A DNA stretch of 64,000 bases, from contig WLWT01000002.1 in NCBI GenBank assembly GCA_012103455.1, positions 186,001 through 250,000 of the forward strand, given 5' to 3'. Of this stretch, positions 33,480-42,338 are shown piece by piece (position 1 is the first letter of the stretch; every line of letters begins with the position of its first letter). Position numbers and translations under genes: made by a program. This DNA is from Gammaproteobacteria bacterium (GTDB lineage Bacteria > Pseudomonadota > Gammaproteobacteria > HK1). The notes beneath the pieces were generated by a model. The model had not been told where the DNA came from. It saw only the letters and a program-made list of their open reading frames with translations, and searched no databases.

Positions 33480-36400
33480 TTAATTAAAAAGGCCCTTCAA
33501 CAGTTTCTTCGCCTCCCGGTCTAGCAACTTTTCGGCTTCGCGTTGGATGAATTTACCGGCCGCGCTGCCGATCAGCTTCTCGATGGCACGGCCGATGGCG
33601 CCGTCGTCAAGTACCGCTTTGGGGTTGGCGAACGGCCCCGAGACACGTACCGGGAATTTGACCTTGGAAAGATCCACGCGTATGCCTCGCCCTAGTACCT
33701 GACACTTCTCATAAATCTTGAGATCGGTGCGTATGTTGACCCGCTCGCGGGGCAGATCGACGGTGCCATAAGCGTCCACGTCCAGCCGCTGGCTTTGCGC
33801 CCGCACTTTGACCATCCGCTCCTTGGGGATATTGACGATGCCCTTGCTGACCACCGCCGCTCCCACGATTTGCTTGAACGGCGTGTCGCGCTCGCGCAGG
33901 ACGCCTGAGAGATCACATTGCACGCCCGTGACCCGGAGTGCGTTCAGTCCACTGCGGATGCTCTGGCGTGTTTCGTCCCAGAATTCGCCGCGGGCTACAC
34001 CGTTGACGATGTTGAAGTCGATATTGCCGGCTAGGCTGGCCACCAGCGCTTTGGTATCGCCGCCGCGCGCCTTGAGTTTGGCGGCCACGGAGCCGGTGCC
34101 CGTCAACGCCACTTTGCCGTTCAGATCGTTTAAGAAGCGGCCTAGGTCGATGTCTTGCAGCCGTTCATTGACGCTGAGCAACGGTGTTTTCTTACGCGCA
34201 TCGACGATGATGCTGCCGGCATAAGCGCCCCGGTAAAGGCGGGCGGATAGGGGGGAGAGTTTCACTAACCCGCCAGCGGCATCCAGATTTAGGGATACGT
34301 TGCTCAAGCGCAGATCGGCGGCGGTGAGTTTGCCCACTGACAGCTTGCCTTTGGCATTGAGGGTTCTCAGGGTTTGTTTAGGCAGGCCAGTGGCGGCAGC
34401 CGCCGCGGCGCCTGGGCTGGCCGCCTGGGACTTGGCCTTGGCCGGCATGTAGCGATTGGCGTTGATGCCATTGACCTTGAGATCGAAGCGGTACTTCGGA
34501 TTGGTGAAGCCGCTGATGCTCAAGGTGCCGCGCAGGGTGCTGTCATCGACTTTGAGCAGCACAGGCTGCAGGCGAACGCGGTTCAAGGTGCCGGAGAAAG
34601 TGGCCCCCACCGATGCGCGGCGTAGGGTCTTGGGATCGCGCAGCTTGGGTACCGGTTGGCCGAGTTGCTGCAATAATCTCCGGGGGTTGAACGGCGCGAT
34701 GCTGACATCGCCTTTATAGCTGGGCGCCGAGCCGAGGCCAGCGACGGTTATCTTGCCCTTGGCCGTCAGGCCGGACGCCTTGGCATTGAAGGTGCTCACG
34801 GTGAGGGATTGTTTGACCGTGTTCAGTACGGCACTGGCGGTGAGTGTGCTCTTGAGTTTGCCCTGCGGCAGATCCTTGCCCGTGAGATCGGTGGTTATGG
34901 TCAGTCCCTTGGCTGACCACGTGCCTTTGGCGCCGTTGCCAGCGGCATTGCCCCGCAGTTTGACGGTGCCGGCAACGCCCATGGCCGCCAGCTCCGTCAA
35001 GTCCAGCTTTAATCCTGTCAAGTTGAAGGATTGATCGGCTAGATTGGCGTCCACCGCCGAGGTTAAAGAGAGCTTCGCTTTACCGCCGCGCACGGCCCGG
35101 CCGGCGATGTTGCCGTTTAGATTGAGGGCTTTGAATCGGATGCGCGGGCCGGCCAAGTCCAAGTTCAAATCGCCGGCTGCTTGCAAGGTGCCCTTGGTAT
35201 CGTCCACATTGAAGTTGTTGGCCTGCAAAACCATGTTGGGAATGGCGCCTAGGCCCTTGGCCCAATCGAGACGGGCATCGCCGGTGACGGTGAACGGCAA
35301 GCGGCCCGTGCCGATGGCGCCCCCGGTGATGTCCCCGGATGCTTTCATTCCGGCCACTTGCACCTGCTGGCTGGCGGGATCTATCTGGGCATCGCCGGCC
35401 AGCGCCGCCGCGCCTGACATGCCGTCGAAGCTGAACTGGGAGACCTTGAGGTCCAAGCCTTTGGTTTTGGCTTTGCCCGAACCAGGATCCATGGCAATAG
35501 CATTGATGTTGGCTGCAAACGAACCGGAGAACTTACCGATGGCCGCATTGGTGGCCGTCAGCTCGACGGCATCGGCTTCGAGCGCCGAGCCGTCTAGCTG
35601 ATACTTGGCGCCGTTGGCGACTAGTTTTACGCCACCAGTTCCGGTGGCGGTGGTCAGTTTGGGAGCGTCCAGCGAAAGACTGACGAACGCTACCGTGCCG
35701 GCGCTTGGCCGATATGCCAGACGGGTTAGGGCGGCTTTAAGAGCCCCCGAATTGCCGGCATAAGCAAATGCGGGCGAGTCTAGGTTGACGTCCTCCAGCA
35801 TCAGATCGCCGGTGGCCTGATCGTAGGCGATGTTCGCGTTCAAGGTGCCTTTGACCTGGGCGCCTTGCAGGGCCGCGCCCTTGCCGTCCACTTCGATTTT
35901 TACGCCGTCGGCCCGCCACTCGGTGCCGCTCGCGCCTCGGGCGAAAGTGGCTGATAGGGCGAGGGCGGCGGTTATCCCGGGTTGTTGCGAATCGACTAGA
36001 AAGCTGGTGCTCAAGGCAATGGAGGGGTTGGCTAAATCCAATGCACCGGTGCGCAGGGCCAGCGCGCTTACGGTCACATCTTGATTTTGTTGTTCATCGA
36101 GCCAGCGGATGGTGCCGTTGGACAGTTCCAAACCACCCAGCGCGAGCGCGCCCGCCGTCGCTTCACCGCTACTGGCCGCATCACCGGCGGCGAGCGCTTT
36201 TAGGTCATCCATGTTGGTCGTGCCATCGGCTTTGCGTTGCAGATTCAACTCGAACCCTTGCACCACCACCGTGTCCATTGCCACCTGCTTGCCGAGCAGG
36301 GGCAGCAACTTCACGCGCACGTTGGCTTTGGCGATGCGGGCAAATGGCGCATCGCCAAAGCCCTCGGTGTTGCCAACGGTAATATCAGCCACTTTCGCGC

Positions 36401-36596
36401 CCAGCCAGGGATAGGCGGTGATCGCTACGTCGCCGCCGATGTCCAAGGTGCGGCCAGTGGCGGCAAAGGCGCGCTTTTCTATCTGCGCTTTGATGTCGGC
36501 AGGATCGATGAACTGCAACGCGATTAACGGTCCGCCCACCAGCACGATGATCAGTACGAGCAGGGTCCAGACTAGAATTTTTGCGAATTTTTTCAT
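33480..36596 (-). CDS. asmA: AsmA-family envelope protein
   Basis: 1038 residues. It starts with a cytoplasmic basic tip and one membrane anchor ('ILVWTLLVLIIVLVGGPLIALQF'), then the AsmA N-terminal domain ('RTLDIGGDVAITAYPWLGAKVADITVGN'). A very long periplasmic beta-rich body rich in Ala, Gly and Leu follows, as in AsmA/TamB-type bridging proteins, and it ends in a Lys-rich amphipathic helix ('EAEKLLDREAKKLLKGLFN'). It is longer than E. coli AsmA (about 617) and near the size of the Pseudomonas homologue beside mutY. Proposed role: lipid transport or outer-membrane assembly. Its ATG overlaps the stop of the upstream pyrophosphohydrolase (ATGA). Confidence 0.9.
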   Translation of the reverse strand: MKKFAKILVWTLLVLIIVLVGGPLIALQFIDPADIKAQIEKRAFAATGRTLDIGGDVAITAYPWLGAKVADITVGNTEGFGDAPFARIAKANVRVKLLPLLGKQVAMDTVVVQGFELNLQRKADGTTNMDDLKALAAGDAASSGEATAGALALGGLELSNGTIRWLDEQQNQDVTVSALALRTGALDLANPSIALSTSFLVDSQQPGITAALALSATFARGASGTEWRADGVKIEVDGKGAALQGAQVKGTLNANIAYDQATGDLMLEDVNLDSPAFAYAGNSGALKAALTRLAYRPSAGTVAFVSLSLDAPKLTTATGTGGVKLVANGAKYQLDGSALEADAVELTATNAAIGKFSGSFAANINAIAMDPGSGKAKTKGLDLKVSQFSFDGMSGAAALAGDAQIDPASQQVQVAGMKASGDITGGAIGTGRLPFTVTGDARLDWAKGLGAIPNMVLQANNFNVDDTKGTLQAAGDLNLDLAGPRIRFKALNLNGNIAGRAVRGGKAKLSLTSAVDANLADQSFNLTGLKLDLTELAAMGVAGTVKLRGNAAGNGAKGTWSAKGLTITTDLTGKDLPQGKLKSTLTASAVLNTVKQSLTVSTFNAKASGLTAKGKITVAGLGSAPSYKGDVSIAPFNPRRLLQQLGQPVPKLRDPKTLRRASVGATFSGTLNRVRLQPVLLKVDDSTLRGTLSISGFTNPKYRFDLKVNGINANRYMPAKAKSQAASPGAAAAAATGLPKQTLRTLNAKGKLSVGKLTAADLRLSNVSLNLDAAGGLVKLSPLSARLYRGAYAGSIIVDARKKTPLLSVNERLQDIDLGRFLNDLNGKVALTGTGSVAAKLKARGGDTKALVASLAGNIDFNIVNGVARGEFWDETRQSIRSGLNALRVTGVQCDLSGVLRERDTPFKQIVGAAVVSKGIVNIPKERMVKVRAQSQRLDVDAYGTVDLPRERVNIRTDLKIYEKCQVLGRGIRVDLSKVKFPVRVSGPFANPKAVLDDGAIGRAIEKLIGSAAGKFIQREAEKLLDREAKKLLKGLFN

Positions 36597-36985
36597 AGCT
36601 CACCCTCTGCTTGCGGTGCGGGGTTTGCGTATTGCGATGCCCTGCGTGCATCGCCCCGTACCCGTTCAACGGGATAACGCGATTCGTTGATGGCCATTTT
36701 GGCACGGGCGGCGGCTAGCAGATCGATGCCTAGCGTATCCGCCAGGCGCACTGTATAGATGAATACATCCGCCAGTTCGAGGCCAACTTCTCGGGTTTGT
36801 TGCTCATTGAGCGCGGCGCTGGCCTCTTGCGTCAGCCATTGAAAATGCTCGAGGACCTCGCCGCATTCGCCGGCCAGCGCCATGCTCAGGTTCTTCGGCG
36901 AGTGAAACTGCTCCCAATCACGGGCGGCGGCGAAAGCGTGTAGCGCCTGGCTAAGAGAATCGATGCTGTCTTCGGTGGCACTCAT
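36593..36985 (-). CDS. MazG-like nucleotide pyrophosphohydrolase
   Basis: 130 residues of the all-alpha NTP pyrophosphohydrolase fold: 'NLSMALAGECGEVLEHFQWL' carries the ExxE metal motif and 'VGLELADVFIYTVRLADTLG' the ExxD motif. These single-domain MazG/RS21-C6-type enzymes hydrolyse non-canonical or excess dNTPs to monophosphates in the cytosol. The start at 36985 (MSATEDSIDSL) follows a typical spacing. Translationally coupled to asmA by a 4-bp overlap. Confidence 0.88.
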   Translation of the reverse strand: MSATEDSIDSLSQALHAFAAARDWEQFHSPKNLSMALAGECGEVLEHFQWLTQEASAALNEQQTREVGLELADVFIYTVRLADTLGIDLLAAARAKMAINESRYPVERVRGDARRASQYANPAPQAEGEL

Positions 36986-37033
36986 GATAGCTCTAGTTTT
37001 TGATAGCTCTAGTGTTGTGCCGTGCTTAGGCTT

Positions 37034-38434
37034 TTATGTAGCACTTAGGCGCTCGCGTGCCCTGTCGATGGCGGCGCGTACTTGCGCGGGCGCGGTGCCG
37101 CCCAAATGGTCACGGGCCGCCACCGAGCCTTCCAAGGTCAAAAAGCTGAATACATCTTGCGTTATCACCGGGCAAAGCGACTTTAATTCACTAAGGCGCA
37201 GGGCTTCCAGTGAGCGGTTCGAATCGATGGCCATGCGCACTGCCCGGCCGACGATTTCGTGAGCGTCGCGAAACGCGATGTTCTTGCGCACCAAGTAATC
37301 CGCCAAGTCGGTGGCGGTGGAGAATCCCCGCGCCGCCGCTGCTTGCATCCTGGCCCGGTTGACTTTCATCTGCGCTAGCATGTCGGCGTAGATGTGCAAG
37401 CTACCGCGTACCGTGTCCACTGCGTCGAACACCGGCTCCTTGTCTTCCTGGTTATCCTTGTTGTAGGCCAGGGGTTGGCCTTTCATGAGCATCAGCAGGG
37501 TCACCAGGGCACCGCTTACCCGGGCCGCTTTACCGCGTATCAACTCCGGCACGTCCGGGTTTTTCTTCTGTGGCATGATGGATGAGCCGGTACAAAAAGC
37601 GTCCGACAATTCAACGAACTCGAATTGGGCGGAACTCCACAAAATGAGTTCCTCGGAGAAGCGCGAGAGATGATTCATGAGCGCCGCACAGGCGCTCACC
37701 AATTCGATGGCAAAATCCCGGTCGCTCACGGCGTCCAGGCTGTTTTCGCAGATACCTTCGAATTCCAGCAATCGGGCGCAAAAAGCGCGGTCTATGGGAT
37801 AGGTGGTGCCGGCCAGGGCCGCCGCGCCCAGTGGCATGTGATTGAGGCGCTGGCGGCAGTCCACCAGCCGCCCATCGTCGCGTACCAACATTTCGTACCA
37901 CGCCATCATATGGTGGCCGAAGGTGACCGGTTGCGCCGTCTGCAGATGGGTGAACCCCGGCATGATGGTGTGCGCTTCGCGCTCGGCGACATCGATGGTG
38001 GCCGTTTGCAAGCGTTTTAACTCTTTGCGTATGGCATCGATTTCATCGCGCAGGTAGAGCCGTATGTCCGTTGCTACCTGATCATTGCGCGAGCGGCCCG
38101 TGTGCAGCTTTTTGCCGATCTCGCCGATACGGGCGGTAAGTGCCACCTCGATGTTCATGTGCACATCCTCAAGAGCAATGGACCACTTGAATTGCCCTGC
38201 TTCGATGTCGGCCGCGATGCTGTTGAGGCCATCGACGATGGCGCCCGCCTCCTCGCTGGTGAGGACCCCTACATGAGCCAGCATGGTGGCGTGGGCGATG
38301 GAGCCGCGGATATCGTGCCTAGCCATTCGCTGGTCGTATTCCACCGAAGCGGTGAACGCTTCCACAAAACTGTCAGTGGGTTCGGTGAAACGTCCTTGCC
38401 AGGGCTTGTCGGTCTCGTTAGTGGGGTCGGACAT
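37034..38434 (-). CDS. argH: Argininosuccinate lyase
   Basis: 466 residues. The fumarase-superfamily signature is 'GSSIMPQKKNPD', and 'HTGRSRNDQVATDIRLYLR' and 'TAQPVTFGHHMMAWYEML' carry the second and first conserved regions. The enzyme splits argininosuccinate into arginine and fumarate, the last step of arginine synthesis. It is divergent from the pil/chp cluster. In pseudomonads argH lies next to algZ-algR; a remnant of algZ sits here in the same place. Confidence 0.97.
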   Translation of the reverse strand: MSDPTNETDKPWQGRFTEPTDSFVEAFTASVEYDQRMARHDIRGSIAHATMLAHVGVLTSEEAGAIVDGLNSIAADIEAGQFKWSIALEDVHMNIEVALTARIGEIGKKLHTGRSRNDQVATDIRLYLRDEIDAIRKELKRLQTATIDVAEREAHTIMPGFTHLQTAQPVTFGHHMMAWYEMLVRDDGRLVDCRQRLNHMPLGAAALAGTTYPIDRAFCARLLEFEGICENSLDAVSDRDFAIELVSACAALMNHLSRFSEELILWSSAQFEFVELSDAFCTGSSIMPQKKNPDVPELIRGKAARVSGALVTLLMLMKGQPLAYNKDNQEDKEPVFDAVDTVRGSLHIYADMLAQMKVNRARMQAAAARGFSTATDLADYLVRKNIAFRDAHEIVGRAVRMAIDSNRSLEALRLSELKSLCPVITQDVFSFLTLEGSVAARDHLGGTAPAQVRAAIDRARERLSAT

Positions 38435-38507
38435 TCGACTTGGCGTTCGCTTCGCGTGATGGGGCGCTCACTATAATGAGCAGAGACAGCGAGCGGTACC
38501 CGCGATC

Positions 38508-38943
38508 ATGTTTGACGATGCTGAGGAAAGCAGAGGCGGTATGCCCGATTTTTGCAAGCTGGGGACGCTCTTCCCGCTTGTAATCGGCGGTCAGTTGTCG
38601 GCTTTTATGGTGGTGCTGCGCCCCGGTAGCGGGACGGCGGACGTTTGGCTCGGCCTGGCGCTCACGTCGCTGCAGGTGAGGTGGCCGAGGAGCTGTCGGA
38701 GCTGTTTCGTGCCAGTCTCGCGGACAGCGCCGGGGCGGCCCCTGGGCCTCGGAGATCGAACTCGCCCAAGGGGTATTTGCGTATCGGATCCCTGCGCCTA
38801 GGTGAGCGGCTGCAAGTTGAGTGGGCTGTGGCGCGAATACCGCGGGCAGCGCGCTTACCGCCACTGACCTTGCAACCATTGGTGGAAAACGCCATCTACC
38901 ATGACATCGAGCCGCTCTCCTTGAGGGCGGGCTTTTGCGTATA
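38508..38943 (+). pseudogene. algZ: Decayed sensor kinase AlgZ/FimS
   Basis: Pieces in different frames match the AlgZ/LytS-type histidine kinase. The first frame gives 'MPDFCKLGTLFPLVIGGQLSAF', the AlgZ N-terminus. A second frame gives 'ELSELFRASLADSAG', a third 'WASEIELAQ', and the second again 'RLGERLQVEW' and 'LPPLTLQPLVENAIYH', the HATPase lead-in. The membrane segments, the phosphorylated His and most of the ATPase domain are deleted. Its position after argH matches the argH-algZ order of pseudomonads. AlgR is absent from the window. Confidence 0.8.
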
Positions 38944-39005
38944 GCTAGAGGAAGAAGAGTTTGCCGCCCGTGTCTGCAACCGTGAGTCCCTTAGGAGAGC
39001 TGTTC

Positions 39006-39440
39006 ATGAGTGCCGCATCCCCGGTCGGAGAAAGAGTGGCCGCCAATGACGTGTCCCCGGCTGTCAAAGTCATGGTTATAGATGACAGTAAGACCATTCG
39101 GCATACGGCGCAGACGCTGCTTAGAAAGGCCGGATATGACGTCATCACCGCCACTGACGGGTTCGAGTCGTTGTCGCGTATCATCGACAATAAGCCGGAC
39201 ATTATCTTCGTTGATGTCATGATGCCCAGGCTGGACGGCTACCGGACCTGCTCGCTCATTAAGCGCAACCAATTGTTCAAGAACACGCCCGTTATCATGC
39301 TCTCTAGTAAGGACGGTTTATTCGACAGGGCACGCGGACGCATCGTCGGCGCCGACCACTATCTGACCAAGCCTTTTACCTGCGATGAATTGCTTGGGGC
39401 CATAGTCGAGCACGTGGGAACCAAGAACGGCGCGGGCTGA
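39006..39440 (+). CDS. pilG: Type IV pilus response regulator PilG (CheY-like)
   Basis: About 144 residues from the ATG at 39006, chosen because AGGAGAG lies 7 bases upstream; an upstream TTG is possible but unlikely. The receiver domain shows 'VMVIDDSKTIRHTAQTLL' (acidic pocket), 'DIIFVDVMMPRLDGYRTC' (phosphorylated Asp), 'PVIMLSSKDG' (Ser/Thr) and 'HYLTKPFT' (Lys). Near-identity of 'DGYxTCxLIK.N..FK.TPVIMLSSKDGLFD.A.GRIVG' to PilG makes the assignment firm. It acts downstream of ChpA to control twitching motility and cAMP. pilH does not follow it here. Confidence 0.95.
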   Translation: MSAASPVGERVAANDVSPAVKVMVIDDSKTIRHTAQTLLRKAGYDVITATDGFESLSRIIDNKPDIIFVDVMMPRLDGYRTCSLIKRNQLFKNTPVIMLSSKDGLFDRARGRIVGADHYLTKPFTCDELLGAIVEHVGTKNGAG

Positions 39441-39444
39441 GGTT

Positions 39445-39987
39445 ATGGACAACTCGAACCTCATTGCTCTGCTGCGTGAGTATGACTTCAGGCTAAGTAG
39501 CAAGCCGCCGGGTCTGCCCGGCGCTGAGGTGGAGCAGGGAACGTTATGGCGCGGGATCGGTTTCAGGCTTGCCGGAGAAAATTTGGTGTCGAGCCTGGAT
39601 CAGGTGCTGGAGGTGCTGACCGATCCGCTCATCTCGCCGGTGCCGGGCGCTAAGTCATGGGTTAAGGGTATCGCCAACGTGCGCGGCCGTTTGGTGACGA
39701 TTGTGGAATTGGCTGACTTCTTGGGGGTAGCACAGGAGGGGCCGCGGATGCGCGGTCAGCGCGCGTTGTACGCCGAGCGCGGCGAGCTTCGGGTCGGTAT
39801 GTTGGTCGATACGGTATTTGGCGCGAAACAGTTCCTAGACGAGCACTGGTATGACGAGGCGGGAGTCGTGCCCGCGCCGTTGGCGCTCTACGTGACGGGT
39901 AGCTTCGTGTCGGTTGACGAGACTTGGAAGGTATTGAATCTCACCAAGCTCCTCACCGATCGGCGTTTCTTGGACGCGGCTGCATAG
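39445..39987 (+). CDS. pilI: PilI, CheW-like coupling protein
   Basis: 180 residues with a CheW fold: 'IGFRLAGENLVSSLDQVLEVL' then 'VKGIANVRGRLVTIVELADFLG', the usual docking region with 'NVRG' before the strand. CheW-like proteins link the PilJ receptor to the ChpA kinase at the inner membrane. It begins 4 bp after pilG and precedes pilJ. Confidence 0.92.
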   Translation: MDNSNLIALLREYDFRLSSKPPGLPGAEVEQGTLWRGIGFRLAGENLVSSLDQVLEVLTDPLISPVPGAKSWVKGIANVRGRLVTIVELADFLGVAQEGPRMRGQRALYAERGELRVGMLVDTVFGAKQFLDEHWYDEAGVVPAPLALYVTGSFVSVDETWKVLNLTKLLTDRRFLDAAA

Positions 39988-40029
39988 CAGTGATGGCGCA
40001 GCGTTGGAAAGAAGATTCGGAGCGCAACT

Positions 40030-42300
40030 ATGAGGCTTCCCTTGGGTCGATCAAAACCCGAAGACGAGAGCGAGGAGGAATTTGATGAAACCACCATAGT
40101 GCGGGGAGCACCCGTCATCGAAGCCGAAGAGATGGACGTCAAGCAATCCGGACAACCGGGTTTGGCGCGCCGGGCGTTTTTGCCGACTTTGCTGCTCGGC
40201 TTGGTGTTGGCGGCGATCGTGGTGTTCTATCTGTCCGAACAGCAGTCGGACGCCGATGGCCGGCTTCAGACTGTGCTGGACACCAGCCGGGCGAGTGTCC
40301 AGTTGATGGCAAAAGAAACCGCTGCGGCCTATCTTAGCCGAGATTTATCGCCGTTTAGGCGGTTGGACGATGAACGCCGGCAATTCGAGCAGGCGATGGA
40401 GTCATTGGCCAATGGCGACCGGGTCACCCGCATCGAGGCGCTGCCAGGGGATTCCGCGGTGCAGGACGCCTATAAACAGTTGACCGCTGATTGGAATGTG
40501 ATGCGCGACCATGTCGATGCGGTGCTCGAGGTACGCGCCATCAACTTGAAATTGAATGATGCGATTGTCAGCTACGAAGGCGCTAAGCAAAATAGCTTCG
40601 AGCAAATAGATAGCTTTATAGGGGCGCTGGAGGACGCAGCTGCGCAGCCCTCGCAGCTTCTCGCCGCGGCCGCACTCAAGCTGCCCATAGAACGTATCAG
40701 CGAGGGTATGTTGCGCGCTAGAGCGGACGCTCAGGGCGGAGCCGTAGCAGCGTTCGTGGCTGATGCGGTCGCGGCGCGCGAGAGGATTTCCGGGTTTGAA
40801 AACGGTGCCCCGGCGCTTGGCATTCAGCGCGTGGAAGATGCCGCTGCCAGAGATTCGATTCGAGCCGTGTCCGCTCAATTCCGCAAGGTAGAAGCGGTGG
40901 TGGAACGGGCCCGGCAGTTGGTACCCGAACTCGTTGGCTTGCAATCGGCAAGCGCTGCCATTATCGAGGGTTCGGATGCTGTGAGCGCTAGCATAGCGGC
41001 CCTGCAAACCGCTTACAGTTCATATGCCGAAGACCGCAACCTGCAAGAGGTGGGCTTTATCTTGAGCGTGGCGGTGGCTCTGGTGCTTATCTTGTTGGGT
41101 TTGCAGTGGACCAACGATGCTACCCGCCGCGCCGAGCAGGAGCGCCGGGCGGCGGCGCGAGCACGGCAACGTGAAGAGCGGACCCGTATTGTCAATCAGG
41201 ACAACCAAGAAGCTATTTTGCGCTTGCTGGATGAAATCGCCGACTTGGCCGATGGTGATCTCACTATTAGCGCCACTGTGACAGAGGATATTACCGGCGC
41301 CATCGCTGATGCTATCAATTTCTCCATCGACGCTTTGCGCGAAACGGTTGTCAATATCAACGGCGTTTCCATGGCAATGGCTGGCGCCGCCCGCCTAGCG
41401 CGTGATACGGCCGAGCAACTGACTCAAGCCAGTGACACCCAAGCTGCCCGGATCGAAGAGGCGGTGGCGTCTATCCGCGCTCTTGCCGATGCTTCCAGGG
41501 CCGTTTCTGCGGGCGCGGACCGGGTACGTGAAGTGGCATCGCAGTCGGTGGAATACGCCAATAACGGCGCCAACGCGGTGCGCGCCACCATCGACGGTAT
41601 GGATTCCATCAGGGAGAACATTCAAGAGACTTCAAAGCGCATTAAACGGCTCGGCGAATCGTCGCAGGAGATCGGCGATATCGTTGGTCTTATCGACGAC
41701 ATTGCTGATCGGACCAACATTTTGGCGTTGAATGCCGCCATTCAAGCCTCTATGGCCGGTGAGCAAGGACGAGGTTTCGCCGTGGTTGCCGACGAGGTGC
41801 AACGCTTGGCGGAACGGGCCAGTCGGGCGACCAAGCAGATCGACGGTCTCGTCAAAGCCATTCAATCCGATACCAACGAAGCGGTGGCGTCCATGGAGCG
41901 CAGTACCGCTGGTGTGGTGTCCGGGGCGGGGCTGGCGGAAGATGCAGATCAAGCACTGGTTAGGATCGAAACAGTGTCGGAGGAACTGGCGGGCCTTATT
42001 GCCGGTATTTCCGAGTCTTCCGCCGGGCAGACGGAACAGGCCGGTCAAGTGAACCGGATCATGGAGGAGATTCAACGCATCACTGCCGCGGCTCGCAACG
42101 GCACTCAGGAGACGGGTGTGGCCATTGGCTCCGTGGCGCAGCTCGCTGCCGATCTGCGTACCTCGGTGGCCGGCTTCCGGTTGCCGCAAACCGCGGAGTC
42201 GAGCACGGTTATAGGGTTGCCCGCAATAGGCGACTCGGTGGGGAACGAAGTCGGCGAGCCACAAGAAGAGATTTTGCCGCAAGCAGCGCACGGCCCATGA
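40030..42300 (+). CDS. pilJ: PilJ, methyl-accepting chemotaxis-type receptor
   Basis: 756 residues. An acidic cytoplasmic N-terminal extension (to about residue 45) is followed by a membrane segment ('LPTLLLGLVLAAIVVFYL'), a periplasmic PilJ-type helical region, a second membrane segment near residue 340 ('FILSVAVALVLILLGLQW'), a HAMP-like part, and the signalling hairpin. The tip region is 'ILALNAAIQASMAGEQGRGFAVVADEVQRLAERA', close to PilJ of Pseudomonas. It senses surface contact or ligands and controls ChpA. The N-terminal cytoplasmic tail of about 45 residues is longer than usual. A PilK methyltransferase gene is absent from the cluster. Confidence 0.94.
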   Translation: MRLPLGRSKPEDESEEEFDETTIVRGAPVIEAEEMDVKQSGQPGLARRAFLPTLLLGLVLAAIVVFYLSEQQSDADGRLQTVLDTSRASVQLMAKETAAAYLSRDLSPFRRLDDERRQFEQAMESLANGDRVTRIEALPGDSAVQDAYKQLTADWNVMRDHVDAVLEVRAINLKLNDAIVSYEGAKQNSFEQIDSFIGALEDAAAQPSQLLAAAALKLPIERISEGMLRARADAQGGAVAAFVADAVAARERISGFENGAPALGIQRVEDAAARDSIRAVSAQFRKVEAVVERARQLVPELVGLQSASAAIIEGSDAVSASIAALQTAYSSYAEDRNLQEVGFILSVAVALVLILLGLQWTNDATRRAEQERRAAARARQREERTRIVNQDNQEAILRLLDEIADLADGDLTISATVTEDITGAIADAINFSIDALRETVVNINGVSMAMAGAARLARDTAEQLTQASDTQAARIEEAVASIRALADASRAVSAGADRVREVASQSVEYANNGANAVRATIDGMDSIRENIQETSKRIKRLGESSQEIGDIVGLIDDIADRTNILALNAAIQASMAGEQGRGFAVVADEVQRLAERASRATKQIDGLVKAIQSDTNEAVASMERSTAGVVSGAGLAEDADQALVRIETVSEELAGLIAGISESSAGQTEQAGQVNRIMEEIQRITAAARNGTQETGVAIGSVAQLAADLRTSVAGFRLPQTAESSTVIGLPAIGDSVGNEVGEPQEEILPQAAHGP

Positions 42301-42338
42301 GCTGAGCGCGTTGTGGCGGTTTTCGGGTAAACACATAT

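Noticed and set aside
34374..35601. Rightward open frames within the AsmA gene
   Set aside because: They are shadows in the long low-complexity asmA gene and lack any known motif.
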